Below, one piece after another: positions 28,832 through 37,102 of a stretch of DNA of 64,000 bases. Positions within the stretch are counted from its first letter, which is position 1. Each line of letters opens with the position of its first letter. The notes beneath the pieces are model-generated. The model was not told the DNA's origin. It worked only from the letters and a program-made list of their open reading frames with translations, and made no database searches. The stretch spans positions 2,976,001-3,040,000 of the forward strand of contig NZ_CP081943.1 in NCBI RefSeq assembly GCF_020423045.1. The letters run 5' to 3'. Source of the DNA: Pseudomonas sp. MM213 (GTDB lineage Bacteria > Pseudomonadota > Gammaproteobacteria > Pseudomonadales > Pseudomonadaceae). A program made the translations under genes and the position numbers.

Positions 28832-31726
28832 ATGCAAACCGACACAACTCGCGAGAACCCGCAGGGCACTTTGCCGCAGGCCGCTGATTCGACTTCGGAT
28901 CTGTCCGCCACCGCGCCTGGCCAACTGCGCGTGATCAAGCGTAACGGCACTGTCGTTCCTTACACCGATGACAAGATCACCGTCGCGATCACCAAAGCGT
29001 TTCTCGCAGTTGAAGGCGGCACCGCTGCCGCTTCGTCGCGAATCCATGACACCGTGGCCCGCCTGACCGAACAGGTCACCGCGACCTTCAAGCGTCGCAT
29101 GCCGTCGGGCGGCACCATCCACATCGAAGAAATCCAGGACCAGGTCGAACTGGCCCTGATGCGTGCCGGTGAGCAGAAAGTGGCTCGCGACTACGTGATT
29201 TACCGCGACGGTCGTTCGAAACAACGCGCTGCCCACGCTCCGGCAGAAGAAGCGGTCAACGCTCACCCGTCGATCCGCATCACCCGCGCCGACGGCACTT
29301 TTGCACCGCTGGACATGGGTCGCCTGAACACCATCGTCACTGAAGCGTGCGAAGGCCTGGAAGAAGTCGACGGCGACCTGATCCAGCGCGAAACCCTGAA
29401 AAACCTGTACGACGGCGTGGCCCTGACCGACGTCAACACCGCCCTGGTGATGACTGCCCGCACCCTGGTCGAGCGTGAGCCGAACTACTCGTTCGTGACC
29501 GCCCGCCTGCTGATGGACACCCTGCGTGCCGAAGGCCTGAGCTTCCTGAACGTTGCCGAAAGCGCGACCCACCACGAGATGGTCGACCTGTACGCCAAGG
29601 CATTGCCTGCGTACATCGCCAAGGGTATCGAATTCGAATTGCTGAACCCGGTCCTGGCCACCTTCGACCTGGAAAAACTCGGCAAGGCGATCAACCACGA
29701 GCGCGATCAGCAGTTCACTTACCTGGGCCTGCAAACCCTGTACGACCGTTACTTCATCCACAAGGACGGTATCCGCTTCGAACTGCCGCAAATCTTCTTC
29801 ATGCGCGTGGCCATGGGCCTGGCGATCGAAGAGAAGCAGAAAGAAGACCGTGCGATCGAGTTCTACAACCTGTTGTCGTCCTTCGACTACATGTCGTCGA
29901 CTCCGACCCTGTTCAACGCCGGCACCCTGCGTCCACAGCTGTCCAGCTGCTACCTGACCACCGTGCCGGATGACCTGTCGGGCATCTACCACGCGATCCA
30001 CGACAACGCCATGTTGTCGAAATTCGCCGGCGGCCTGGGCAACGACTGGACCCCGGTTCGTGCACTCGGTTCGTACATCAAGGGCACCAACGGCAAATCC
30101 CAGGGCGTGGTTCCGTTCCTGAAAGTCGTCAACGACACCGCCGTTGCCGTTAACCAGGGTGGCAAGCGCAAAGGCGCTGTATGTGCCTACCTGGAAACCT
30201 GGCACATGGACATCGAGGAGTTCATCGAACTCCGCAAGAACACCGGTGATGATCGTCGTCGTACCCACGACATGAACACCGCCAACTGGATCCCTGACCT
30301 GTTCATGAAGCGCGTCTTCGATGACGGCAAGTGGACCCTGTTCTCGCCGTCCGAAGTACCGGACCTGCACGACCTGACCGGCAAGGCTTTCGAAGAGCGT
30401 TACGAGTACTACGAAGCCCTGACCGAGTACCCGGGCAAGGTCAAGCTGTTCAAGACCATCCAGGCCAAAGACCTGTGGCGCAAAATGCTGTCCATGCTGT
30501 TTGAAACCGGCCACCCATGGCTGACCTTCAAAGACCCGTGCAACCTGCGCAGCCCGCAGCAGCACGTTGGCGTGGTCCACAGCTCGAACCTGTGCACCGA
30601 GATCACCTTGAACACCAACAAGGACGAGATCGCCGTTTGCAACCTGGGCTCGATCAACCTGCCGAACCACATCGTCAACGGCAAGCTGGACACCGCCAAG
30701 CTGGAACGCACCGTGAACACCGCTGTTCGCATGCTCGATAACGTTATCGACATCAACTACTACTCGGTGCCGCAAGCGAAGAACTCCAACTTCAAGCACC
30801 GTCCGGTCGGCCTGGGCATCATGGGCTTCCAGGACGCTTTGTACCTGCAGCACATTCCTTACGGTTCCGACGCTGCCGTCGAGTTCGCCGACAAGTCGAT
30901 GGAAGCGGTCAGCTACTACGCGATCCAGGCGTCCTGCGACCTGGCCGACGAGCGCGGCGCGTACGAGACGTTCCAGGGTTCCCTGTGGTCCAAAGGCATC
31001 CTGCCGCTGGATTCGCAACAGATCCTGATCGAGCAGCGCGGCCAGAAGTACATCGACGTTGACCTGAACGAATCCCTGGACTGGGCACCGGTTCGCGCCC
31101 GTGTACAGAAAGGCATTCGTAACTCCAACATCATGGCCATCGCACCGACCGCGACCATCGCCAACATCACTGGCGTCTCGCAGTCGATCGAACCGACCTA
31201 CCAGAACCTCTACGTGAAATCGAACCTGTCGGGCGAATTCACCGTGATCAACCCGTACCTGGTTCGCGACCTGAAGGCTCGCGGTCTGTGGGACTCGGTC
31301 ATGATCAACGACCTGAAGTACTACGACGGTTCGGTGCAGCAGATCGAGCGCATCCCGCAAGAACTCAAAGAGCTCTATGCGACTGCCTTCGAAGTGGACA
31401 CCAAGTGGATCGTCGACGCGGCAAGCCGTCGTCAGAAGTGGATCGACCAGGCTCAGTCGCTGAACCTGTACATCGCCGGCGCCTCGGGCAAGAAGCTGGA
31501 CGTGACCTACCGCATGGCCTGGTACCGTGGTCTGAAAACCACTTACTACCTCCGTGCCCTGGCCGCGACCAGCACCGAGAAGTCGACCATCAACACCGGC
31601 AAGCTGAACGCTGTTTCCAGCGGCGGCAACCACGGTGAAGATTCGGTCCTGGCAGCTCCTGCCGGTCCTGCTCCAGTGCCGAAGGCTTGCGCCATCGACG
31701 AGCCGGATTGCGAAGCTTGCCAATAA
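28832..31726 (+). CDS. nrdA: Class Ia ribonucleotide reductase, large subunit
   Basis: 964 aa from the ATG at 28832 (MQTDTTRENPQG). It reduces ribonucleoside diphosphates with the NrdB radical subunit. The N-terminus has two ATP-cone domains (about 33-125 and 145-235), as in P. aeruginosa. Catalytic motifs: PQLSSCYLTTVPD, SSNLCTEITLNTN, the PTATIANITG stretch and the C-terminal CEAC pair that passes electrons from thioredoxin. NrdR and DnaA sites precede it. nrdB is not adjacent: the next gene is flgE on the other strand. Confidence 0.97.
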   Translation: MQTDTTRENPQGTLPQAADSTSDLSATAPGQLRVIKRNGTVVPYTDDKITVAITKAFLAVEGGTAAASSRIHDTVARLTEQVTATFKRRMPSGGTIHIEEIQDQVELALMRAGEQKVARDYVIYRDGRSKQRAAHAPAEEAVNAHPSIRITRADGTFAPLDMGRLNTIVTEACEGLEEVDGDLIQRETLKNLYDGVALTDVNTALVMTARTLVEREPNYSFVTARLLMDTLRAEGLSFLNVAESATHHEMVDLYAKALPAYIAKGIEFELLNPVLATFDLEKLGKAINHERDQQFTYLGLQTLYDRYFIHKDGIRFELPQIFFMRVAMGLAIEEKQKEDRAIEFYNLLSSFDYMSSTPTLFNAGTLRPQLSSCYLTTVPDDLSGIYHAIHDNAMLSKFAGGLGNDWTPVRALGSYIKGTNGKSQGVVPFLKVVNDTAVAVNQGGKRKGAVCAYLETWHMDIEEFIELRKNTGDDRRRTHDMNTANWIPDLFMKRVFDDGKWTLFSPSEVPDLHDLTGKAFEERYEYYEALTEYPGKVKLFKTIQAKDLWRKMLSMLFETGHPWLTFKDPCNLRSPQQHVGVVHSSNLCTEITLNTNKDEIAVCNLGSINLPNHIVNGKLDTAKLERTVNTAVRMLDNVIDINYYSVPQAKNSNFKHRPVGLGIMGFQDALYLQHIPYGSDAAVEFADKSMEAVSYYAIQASCDLADERGAYETFQGSLWSKGILPLDSQQILIEQRGQKYIDVDLNESLDWAPVRARVQKGIRNSNIMAIAPTATIANITGVSQSIEPTYQNLYVKSNLSGEFTVINPYLVRDLKARGLWDSVMINDLKYYDGSVQQIERIPQELKELYATAFEVDTKWIVDAASRRQKWIDQAQSLNLYIAGASGKKLDVTYRMAWYRGLKTTYYLRALAATSTEKSTINTGKLNAVSSGGNHGEDSVLAAPAGPAPVPKACAIDEPDCEACQ

Positions 31727-31762
31727 GCTGAGCCGGTAGGCGCTGAAAGGCGCTTACCCGAC

Positions 31763-31804
31763 AACCCCCGATCAGTCCTCTGGATTGGTCGGGGGTTTTC
31801 TTTT
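31763..31804 (+). terminator. Terminator of nrdA
   Basis: Stem AACCCCCGATCA / TTGGTCGGGGGTT with one bulge and a TTTTCTTTT tail. Confidence 0.9.
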
Positions 31805-31832
31805 GCCCATGGAAATGTGGTGACTGGTGTGA

Positions 31833-31917
31833 CGCCTTCGCGGGCAAGCCTCGCTCCTACAAGGTCTTGTGAACGACAAAGAGCTTTGTAGGAGCGAGGC
31901 TTGCCCGCGAAGAGGCC
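31833..31917. repeat. REP doublet
   Basis: Inverted CCTTCGCGGGCAAGCCTCGC halves between the converging nrdA and flgE genes. Confidence 0.9.
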
Positions 31918-31944
31918 ATCCCTGACAACACAAAATCCCGGCCA

Positions 31945-31970
31945 CAAAAAAGCCCCTCTTCCGAGGGGCT
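31945..31970 (-). terminator. Terminator of the flgBCDE operon
   Basis: On the minus strand AGCCCCTC-GGAA-GAGGGGCT followed by TTTTTTG. Confidence 0.9.
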
Positions 31971-31999
31971 CCTTGTGTAGCGCTTTCAACCAACCCGTA

Positions 32000-33319
32000 T
32001 CAGGTCATCTGAATGATGGTCTGCATGATGGTGCTTTGAGTCGAGATGGTCTTGGCGTTCGCCTGGTAGTTGCTCTGCGCCTTGATCAGGTCGACCAGCT
32101 CGCTGGTCAGGTTGACGTTGGACTCTTCCAGGGAGTTGGAGTGGATCTCGCCCAAGGTGCCGGTGTTCGGCGCATCGTAGCCCGGGATACCCGACGCGTA
32201 GGTTTCTTTCCAGCTGGTGCCGCCTACTGGCTGCAGACCTTGCTCGTTGGTGAAGCTGGCGAGCGAGATCTGGCCGATGGCCTTGGTCTGGCTGTTGCTG
32301 AAGTTGGCCAGCATGATACCGCTACCATCGATGGTCAGGTTGGTGATCTGGCCGGTGGCGTAGCCGTTCTGCGTAGGAATCGAACGTGCGGTGTCAGCAT
32401 TGTATTGCGAGGTTTTGGCCATGGAGACCGTAACGACGCCGGAAGTAGCGCCGTTCGCTGTCCACACGCCATTTTTCACGTCACCGGGAATCCAGCCGGT
32501 GACCCTCAGGTCAGGGCTCACGATCGGCGCCGGAACGGCCGGAGTGGTAACCGAAACCAGATTGCCCGAGGTATCGAACACCATGGTCGAAGCGACCGGC
32601 AGGTTCAACGGAACCGCGGTAGGACTAGGGTCGGTGCCATTCGGGTTGCGACCATCAATCAGGGTGTAGGTTTTCCAGGTGTTCGCCCCGGTCTTGACCA
32701 TGTATTGGTCCATGACGTGCTTGTTACCCTGAGTGTCATAAATCGGGGTACTGAACTGTTTGGTGAAGGTGGCTTCTTTGGTCGAATCAAACGGGGTGGC
32801 AACCTGATCGATAACCGGTGCGGTGGAGTTCAGGTTGATCGTCGACGACACCGTGGAGGTGTTTTTTGGCGCCAGGTTCGAAGTATCGATACGCAGGTCG
32901 GTCAACACGCCGTTGATGATCTTGCCGTTGGCGTCCACGCCGTAACCTTGCAGACGCGAAGTGCCGTCGGTGTTGGTGACGTAACCGTCCTTGTCGACCT
33001 TGAACGTACCGGCACGGGTGTAGGACAGCGAGCCGTTGTCGTTCAGCACGAAGAAGCCGGAACCGTTGATGCCCATGTCCAGCACGTTGCCGGTGTTGTT
33101 GACGTCGCCCTGGGTGAACTGCTGGGAAACGTTGGCCAGGCGCACGCCGTTACCAATGGTTTTGCTGCCGGAACCCAGCTTGGTGGCCGAGTAAACGTCC
33201 GAGAATTCCGCACGGGACGATTTGAAACCGGTGGTCGCGACGTTGGCGATGTTGTTGCCGGTCACGTCCAGTTGTTTGTTGGCTGCATAGAGACCGCTAA
33301 GGCCGATATTGAAAGACAT
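32000..33319 (-). CDS. flgE: Flagellar hook protein FlgE
   Basis: 439 aa. Conserved N-terminal rod/hook motif (SGLYAANKQLDVTGNNIANVATTGFK) and C-terminal helix (EESNVNLTSELVDLIKAQSNYQANAKTIS) enclose variable hook domains. It builds the flexible hook. Last gene of flgB-C-D-E; a terminator follows. The usual next genes flgF-L are absent and nrdA lies beyond instead. Confidence 0.97.
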   Translation of the reverse strand: MSFNIGLSGLYAANKQLDVTGNNIANVATTGFKSSRAEFSDVYSATKLGSGSKTIGNGVRLANVSQQFTQGDVNNTGNVLDMGINGSGFFVLNDNGSLSYTRAGTFKVDKDGYVTNTDGTSRLQGYGVDANGKIINGVLTDLRIDTSNLAPKNTSTVSSTINLNSTAPVIDQVATPFDSTKEATFTKQFSTPIYDTQGNKHVMDQYMVKTGANTWKTYTLIDGRNPNGTDPSPTAVPLNLPVASTMVFDTSGNLVSVTTPAVPAPIVSPDLRVTGWIPGDVKNGVWTANGATSGVVTVSMAKTSQYNADTARSIPTQNGYATGQITNLTIDGSGIMLANFSNSQTKAIGQISLASFTNEQGLQPVGGTSWKETYASGIPGYDAPNTGTLGEIHSNSLEESNVNLTSELVDLIKAQSNYQANAKTISTQSTIMQTIIQMT

Positions 33320-33350
33320 ATTCCACTCCTTTGTGCCGTGTTAGTCGGCT

Positions 33351-34073
33351 CTACATACCAATTGTTTGTACTTTGGACAGGGCGATGCTGCCCCCACCGG
33401 CGAGATTGAGCATCAACTCACCACCGGTCTGGCTGATGGTCACGCTGCTGACAGTCGCCGGCAGGTACGTCACCAGCGAAGTCGCCTTGCCGTCGTAAGT
33501 TGCGGTGGCGCCGAAGGTGTACGTACCCGCCTTGGCCACTTCGCCTGCATCGTTCTTGCCGTCCCAGATGAAACTGGCGCTGCCGGCTTTTTGGCTGCCC
33601 AGGTCGATGGTGCGGATGACCTTGCCATCGGCGTCGGTAATCTTCACTTTCACCGGGTCCACCGAGGCCGGAACCGCGATGGTCCCGTTGAAGCTCTTGG
33701 AGGTATCGACCACGGCCTTCTCGCTCGGCGCGATGACCGAACGCCCGACCAGCGACGAAGCCTGCAGGGCCTGGGACGAGTTGTAATTGCTGGCCAGGCC
33801 ACTCACGGTGGTGTTGAGCGTGGTGATGCCTTCCAGGCTGCTGAACTGCGCCAGCTGGGCAACGAACTCGCCGTTGTCCTGCGGCTCCAGCGGGTTCTGG
33901 TTCTTCAGCTGTGTCACCAGCAACTGCAGGAACGCGTCCTTGCCCAGGGCCTTTTTGCCGGTGGCGCTGTTCGTGGCGGACGCCAGGCCATCGGCGCTGG
34001 TGTTGGTCTTGATCGAGGAGTTGGCCAGGATGTCTTTGAGGCTAATGCCGCTAGTGGTATCGGTAACACTCAT
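33351..34073 (-). CDS. flgD: Flagellar hook assembly (capping) protein FlgD
   Basis: 240 aa. The N-terminal segment LGKDAFLQLLVTQLKNQNPLEPQDNGEFVAQLAQFSSLEGI is diagnostic. A FlgD Ig-like domain follows (IWDGKNDAGEVAKAGTYTF). It caps the growing hook and is removed when the hook is complete. Operon gene between flgC and flgE with short gaps. Confidence 0.96.
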   Translation of the reverse strand: MSVTDTTSGISLKDILANSSIKTNTSADGLASATNSATGKKALGKDAFLQLLVTQLKNQNPLEPQDNGEFVAQLAQFSSLEGITTLNTTVSGLASNYNSSQALQASSLVGRSVIAPSEKAVVDTSKSFNGTIAVPASVDPVKVKITDADGKVIRTIDLGSQKAGSASFIWDGKNDAGEVAKAGTYTFGATATYDGKATSLVTYLPATVSSVTISQTGGELMLNLAGGGSIALSKVQTIGM

Positions 34074-34088
34074 CTGAGTCGCCCCTTA

Positions 34089-34532
34089 TCACTGACCGAG
34101 GGTCAGGACCTTCTGCATCATGGTTTTGGCGGTGTTCATCATTTCGGCGTTGGTCTGGAACGAACGGCTCGCGGAAATCATGTCGGCCATTTCTTCAACC
34201 ACGTTGACGTTCGGGTAGTAGACGTAGCCCTTGGCGTCGGCCGCCGGGTGGTTCGGCTCATAGCGCGCTTCAAGATTGCTCTGGTCTTCGACCACGCCCA
34301 GCACTTGCACGCCCTGACCGGCCGCGTCCTGGTTCTGGAACAACGAATCGCTGCCGCCGCTCTGCCCGCCCTGGAACATGGTGGCGAACACTGGATGACG
34401 TGCGCGATAGGTCTGGTCGATGCTCGACGAGACGGTCTCGGCGTTGGCGATGTTCGAGGCCACGGTGTTCAAGCGCGTGGTTTGCGCACTCATGCCGCTA
34501 CCGGCAATGTTGAAAACACTGGATAGAGACAT
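34089..34532 (-). CDS. flgC: Flagellar basal-body rod protein FlgC
   Basis: 147 aa with the rod motif FNIAGSGMSAQTTRLNTVASNIANAETV and the C-terminal VVEEMADMISASRSFQTNAEMMNTAKTMMQKVLTLGQ. It forms the proximal rod. It starts 3 bp after the flgB stop. Confidence 0.96.
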   Translation of the reverse strand: MSLSSVFNIAGSGMSAQTTRLNTVASNIANAETVSSSIDQTYRARHPVFATMFQGGQSGGSDSLFQNQDAAGQGVQVLGVVEDQSNLEARYEPNHPAADAKGYVYYPNVNVVEEMADMISASRSFQTNAEMMNTAKTMMQKVLTLGQ

Positions 34533-34535
34533 GTC

Positions 34536-34943
34536 TTACTCTCCGCGAATGGCTGACATCAGCCCTTTGAATTTGCTGTTGAGCAAGGTGAAGCTGGCCT
34601 GGAAGTTGATCGCGTTTTCCGCGTAGTTCGACTGTTCCAGCTGGGCGTCCACGGTGTTCTGGTCAATCGACGGTTGCATCGGCGTGCGATACAGCAGCGA
34701 CTCGTCGCCATTGCCCATGCCTTCGGCTTCGATATGACGGTTGTTGGTCATGTTCAAGGCGAATGTGCCGCTCTTGGTTTTCTCGTTCTGCTCGGCGAGC
34801 ACTTTCGAGAAGTCCAGATCCCGAGCCTTGTAGTTCGGGGTGTCGGCGTTGGCGATGTTGTTGGCCAGGACTTCGGCACGCTGGGCGCGGAAGCCCAGGG
34901 CTTGTTCGTGGATACCGAGCGCTTTATCGAAGCTGATGCTCAT
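34536..34943 (-). CDS. flgB: Flagellar basal-body rod protein FlgB
   Basis: 135 aa from the ATG at 34943-34941 (MSISFDKALGIHEQALGFRAQRAEVLANNIANADTPNYKARD). The upstream open frame runs through the promoter and is not coding. Proximal rod subunit and first gene of flgBCDE, transcribed from a sigma-54 promoter about 50 bp upstream. Confidence 0.96.
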   Translation of the reverse strand: MSISFDKALGIHEQALGFRAQRAEVLANNIANADTPNYKARDLDFSKVLAEQNEKTKSGTFALNMTNNRHIEAEGMGNGDESLLYRTPMQPSIDQNTVDAQLEQSNYAENAINFQASFTLLNSKFKGLMSAIRGE

Positions 34944-34988
34944 GTCGGGAAACCTTCGGGTGACCTGATTTTTCGTACGATGGATATA

Positions 34989-35003
34989 GCAAGCGGCGTG
35001 CCA
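34989..35003 (-). promoter_or_regulatory. Sigma-54 promoter of flgBCDE
   Basis: Minus strand TGGCACG-CCGC-TTGC, identical in core to the dctA promoter. Predicted start near 34977, leaving a leader of about 34 nt. It fits class III flagellar genes activated through FleR in P. aeruginosa. Confidence 0.9.
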
Positions 35004-35058
35004 ATTCAAAAAAGCCCGTAAACCGGGGCTTTGCGGGCTTGGGCAAGGCGGCAATGCC

Positions 35059-35098
35059 AGAAAAGCGGCAACGGGTTTCCGCCGTCTGCCGCTTTTCT
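35059..35098. repeat. 12-bp inverted repeat upstream of the flgB promoter
   Basis: AGAAAAGCGGCA (35059-35070) and TGCCGCTTTTCT (35087-35098), 16 bp apart and about 60-95 bp upstream of the -24 element. Could be an activator site or a stem. Confidence 0.6.
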
Positions 35099-35124
35099 GC
35101 CGCTTTCGGTTTGGGGCTAGGGTT

Positions 35125-35377
35125 GTGTGCATATCCGTTTTGGGGGTAACGGCGGCTATTGGTTTCGCCCTTACGGCGAGTCACTTGGAAGAGCCCCAAG
35201 TAACCAAGGGCTTTTGCCCCTTTCGTTCGGTGCCTCGCCTAGGCTCGGCATACCCTCGCTCCGGTCCTGCTCCGTGGGCCCGCCGCCATCGGCCATCCAT
35301 GGCCGGGGGCGGCTAACCCGGCATCCATGCCGGGTTGCCCACTGCGCAGAACCTCCACTCGGCCTCTCGAGGGGGCG
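35125..35377 (+). repeat. Long intergenic repeat, copy A
   Basis: About 253 bp, nearly identical to the reverse complement of 35907-36163. It includes two internal palindromes (AACCCGGCATCCATGCCGGG and GGCCATCCATGGCC). It resembles the long intergenic repeats known in P. fluorescens genomes; I cannot name the family. Confidence 0.9.
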
Positions 35378-35486
35378 ACCACCGCCACAGCCGCCGAGGC
35401 GGCCTGAAAGCCGACCTGGCTCTTTGGTCGTGTGCACACTTCCGCATTGTGATGGCTGCACTAATTTTGGATATTTGCACATTCCC

Positions 35487-35580
35487 CCTGTAGGAGCCGG
35501 CTTGCTGGCGATGGCGTCCGTCCAGCCAATACATGCGTCGACTGATCCACCGCTATCGCCAGCAAGCCGGCTCCTACAAG
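35487..35580. repeat. REP doublet
   Basis: Inverted CCTGTAGGAGCCGGCTTGCT halves. First of three REPINs between the long repeats. Confidence 0.9.
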
Positions 35581-35581
35581 G

Positions 35582-35835
35582 GATTGGGTTCACACGATTC
35601 AAAATGGTAGGAGCTGGCTTGCCGGCGATGGGCGTCAACGACAACGCGGGCTGTCTGAATGAACGCGTTGCCCCGACGCTGTTCGCCGGCAAGCCGGCTC
35701 CTACAATGGATTGGGTTCACACGATTCAAAATTGTAGGAGCTGGCTTGCCAGCGATGGACGTCAACGATAACGCGGGCTGTCTGAATGAACGCGTTGTCC
35801 AGACGTTTTTCGCCGGCAAGCCGGCTCCTACAGGG
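35582..35835. repeat. Tandem duplication of a 127-bp REPIN unit
   Basis: Two direct copies (35582-35708 and 35709-35835), each starting GATTGGGTTCACACGATTCA and containing one REP doublet around a shared 'ACGCGGGCTGTCTGAATGAA' middle. They differ at a few positions. Confidence 0.9.
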
Positions 35836-35906
35836 AATCGCGTTTGCTTTTGATTTTCACCACTCATCAGGCCGAGCGTTAGCTCGCCTTCAGCTTTTGA
35901 TCTGAG

Positions 35907-36163
35907 CGCCCCCTCGAGAGGCCGAGCGCAGGTTCTGCGCAGTGGGCAACCCGGCATGGATGCCGGGTTAGCCGCCCCCGGCCATGGATGGCCGATGGCG
36001 GCGGGCCCACGGAGCAGGACCGGAGCGAGGGCATGCCGAGCCACAGCGAGGCACCGAACGAAAGGGGCAAGAGCGCTTTGGTTACTTTCGCGCTTTTCGA
36101 AAGTGACTCGCCGTAAGGGCGAAACCAATAGCCGCCATAACCCCAGAAACGGATATACACACC
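35907..36163 (-). repeat. Long intergenic repeat, copy B (inverted)
   Basis: About 257 bp, the inverted partner of copy A. The two share the CCGCCATCGGCCATCCATGG segment and the flanks CCTCTCGAGG and CGCCCTTACGGCGAGTCACTT. The main difference is an insert with GAAAAGCGCGAAAG near 36095. Confidence 0.9.
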
Positions 36164-36174
36164 AACACAGCAGA

Positions 36175-36211
36175 CAAAAAAAAACGGGAGCCCCAAGGAC
36201 TCCCGTTTTTC
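36175..36211 (-). terminator. Terminator after cheR
   Basis: ACGGGAG / CTCCCGT stem with A/T tracts on both sides, 18 bp past the cheR stop. Confidence 0.85.
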
Positions 36212-36228
36212 AAACTACCGCCAACCCA

Positions 36229-37056
36229 TCACTTAGCCTGGTAAATGATCCCCGGGCTGCACTGGACCATCTGGTAATGATCCGGCAAACCGTTCAGCGC
36301 TTCAGACGCGCCAAGGAACAGATAACCGCCAGGCTTCAACGTGCTGTGGATGCGCAACAGGATGTCTTTCTTCACCTCGGCGGAGAAATAGATCAGCACG
36401 TTGCGGCAGAACACGATGTCGAACTTGCCGAGGCTCGCGTAGCTGTCCAGCAGGTTGAACGAGCGAAACTCCACCCGACTCTTGATCGGCGCCTTGATGG
36501 CCCAGCGCCCCGGCCCTTTCGGGTCGAAATAACGTTGAAGACGCTCGGGCGACAACCCGCGGCCGATGGCCAGGCTGTCGTACTCGCCAGTCTTGCAGTT
36601 GGTCAGCATGGTGCCGGACAGGTCAGTGGCAACGATCTGCACACCCATCTTCAACTGGCCCATATTGACCCGCTCGAACTCGTCGATGGACATCGACAGC
36701 GAATACGGTTCCTGACCCGACGAGCAGGCCGCCGACCAGATTCGCAAGCGTTGCCCCGGAGCCGCCTTGATCGCTTCGGGCAGTACCTTGTTCTTCAAGA
36801 CTTCAAACGGATAGGTGTCACGAAACCACAGGGTTTCGTTGGTCGTCATGGCATCGACCACCAACTCGCGCAAACCGCTGCGCGGCTGGGTCTGGATGCG
36901 CTGAACCAGCTCACCCAGGGACTTGATGCCTTGCTGTTCCATCAGTTTGTTGAGACGGCTCGAAACCAGGTACTGCTTGTTTTCACCGAGCAAAATGCCA
37001 CAGGCTTTTTCCAGGAAGACCCGGAACTGTTCGAAATCCAAATTACCCGTAGACAA
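36229..37056 (-). CDS. cheR: Chemotaxis protein methyltransferase CheR
   Basis: 275 aa from a TTG start (37056-37054; STGNLDFEQFRVFLEKACGIL), with AGAGG upstream. It methylates glutamates on chemoreceptors with SAM. The N-terminal helical domain has SSRLNKLMEQQG; the SAM domain has MTTNETLWFRDTYPFEVL, IWSAACSSGQEPYSLSM and IVFCRNVLIYFS. It lies 46 bp downstream of cheV, the usual Pseudomonas arrangement next to the flg genes. Confidence 0.95.
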   Translation of the reverse strand: MSTGNLDFEQFRVFLEKACGILLGENKQYLVSSRLNKLMEQQGIKSLGELVQRIQTQPRSGLRELVVDAMTTNETLWFRDTYPFEVLKNKVLPEAIKAAPGQRLRIWSAACSSGQEPYSLSMSIDEFERVNMGQLKMGVQIVATDLSGTMLTNCKTGEYDSLAIGRGLSPERLQRYFDPKGPGRWAIKAPIKSRVEFRSFNLLDSYASLGKFDIVFCRNVLIYFSAEVKKDILLRIHSTLKPGGYLFLGASEALNGLPDHYQMVQCSPGIIYQAK

Positions 37057-37102
37057 AGATGCCGCCTCTTAAATCGTGTTAACCACCAAGGGCAAAAGGC
37101 CC

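Larger units (their letters stand above)
34944..36228. other. 1.3-kb repeat-rich gap between flgB and cheR
   Basis: It holds the flgB sigma-54 promoter, a 12-bp inverted repeat (35059-35098), two inverted ~255-bp repeats (35125-35377 and 35907-36163), a REPIN cluster between them, and the cheR terminator. Several open frames cross it, but they lie in repeats and show no family features. Confidence 0.8.

Noticed and set aside
28661..31723. 1020-aa open frame antisense to nrdA
   Set aside because: A GC-rich shadow frame opposite a strongly conserved gene. It has no domains and spans the nrdA promoter leader.
35125..36163. CRISPR array
   Set aside because: Repeats are inverted palindromes of unequal length with no unique spacers of regular size.
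35127..36196. ORFs in the flgB-cheR gap (214, 173, 184 and 105 aa)
   Set aside because: They lie inside the long inverted repeats and REPINs, and the copies on both strands give similar peptides, so they reflect the repeat rather than genes.
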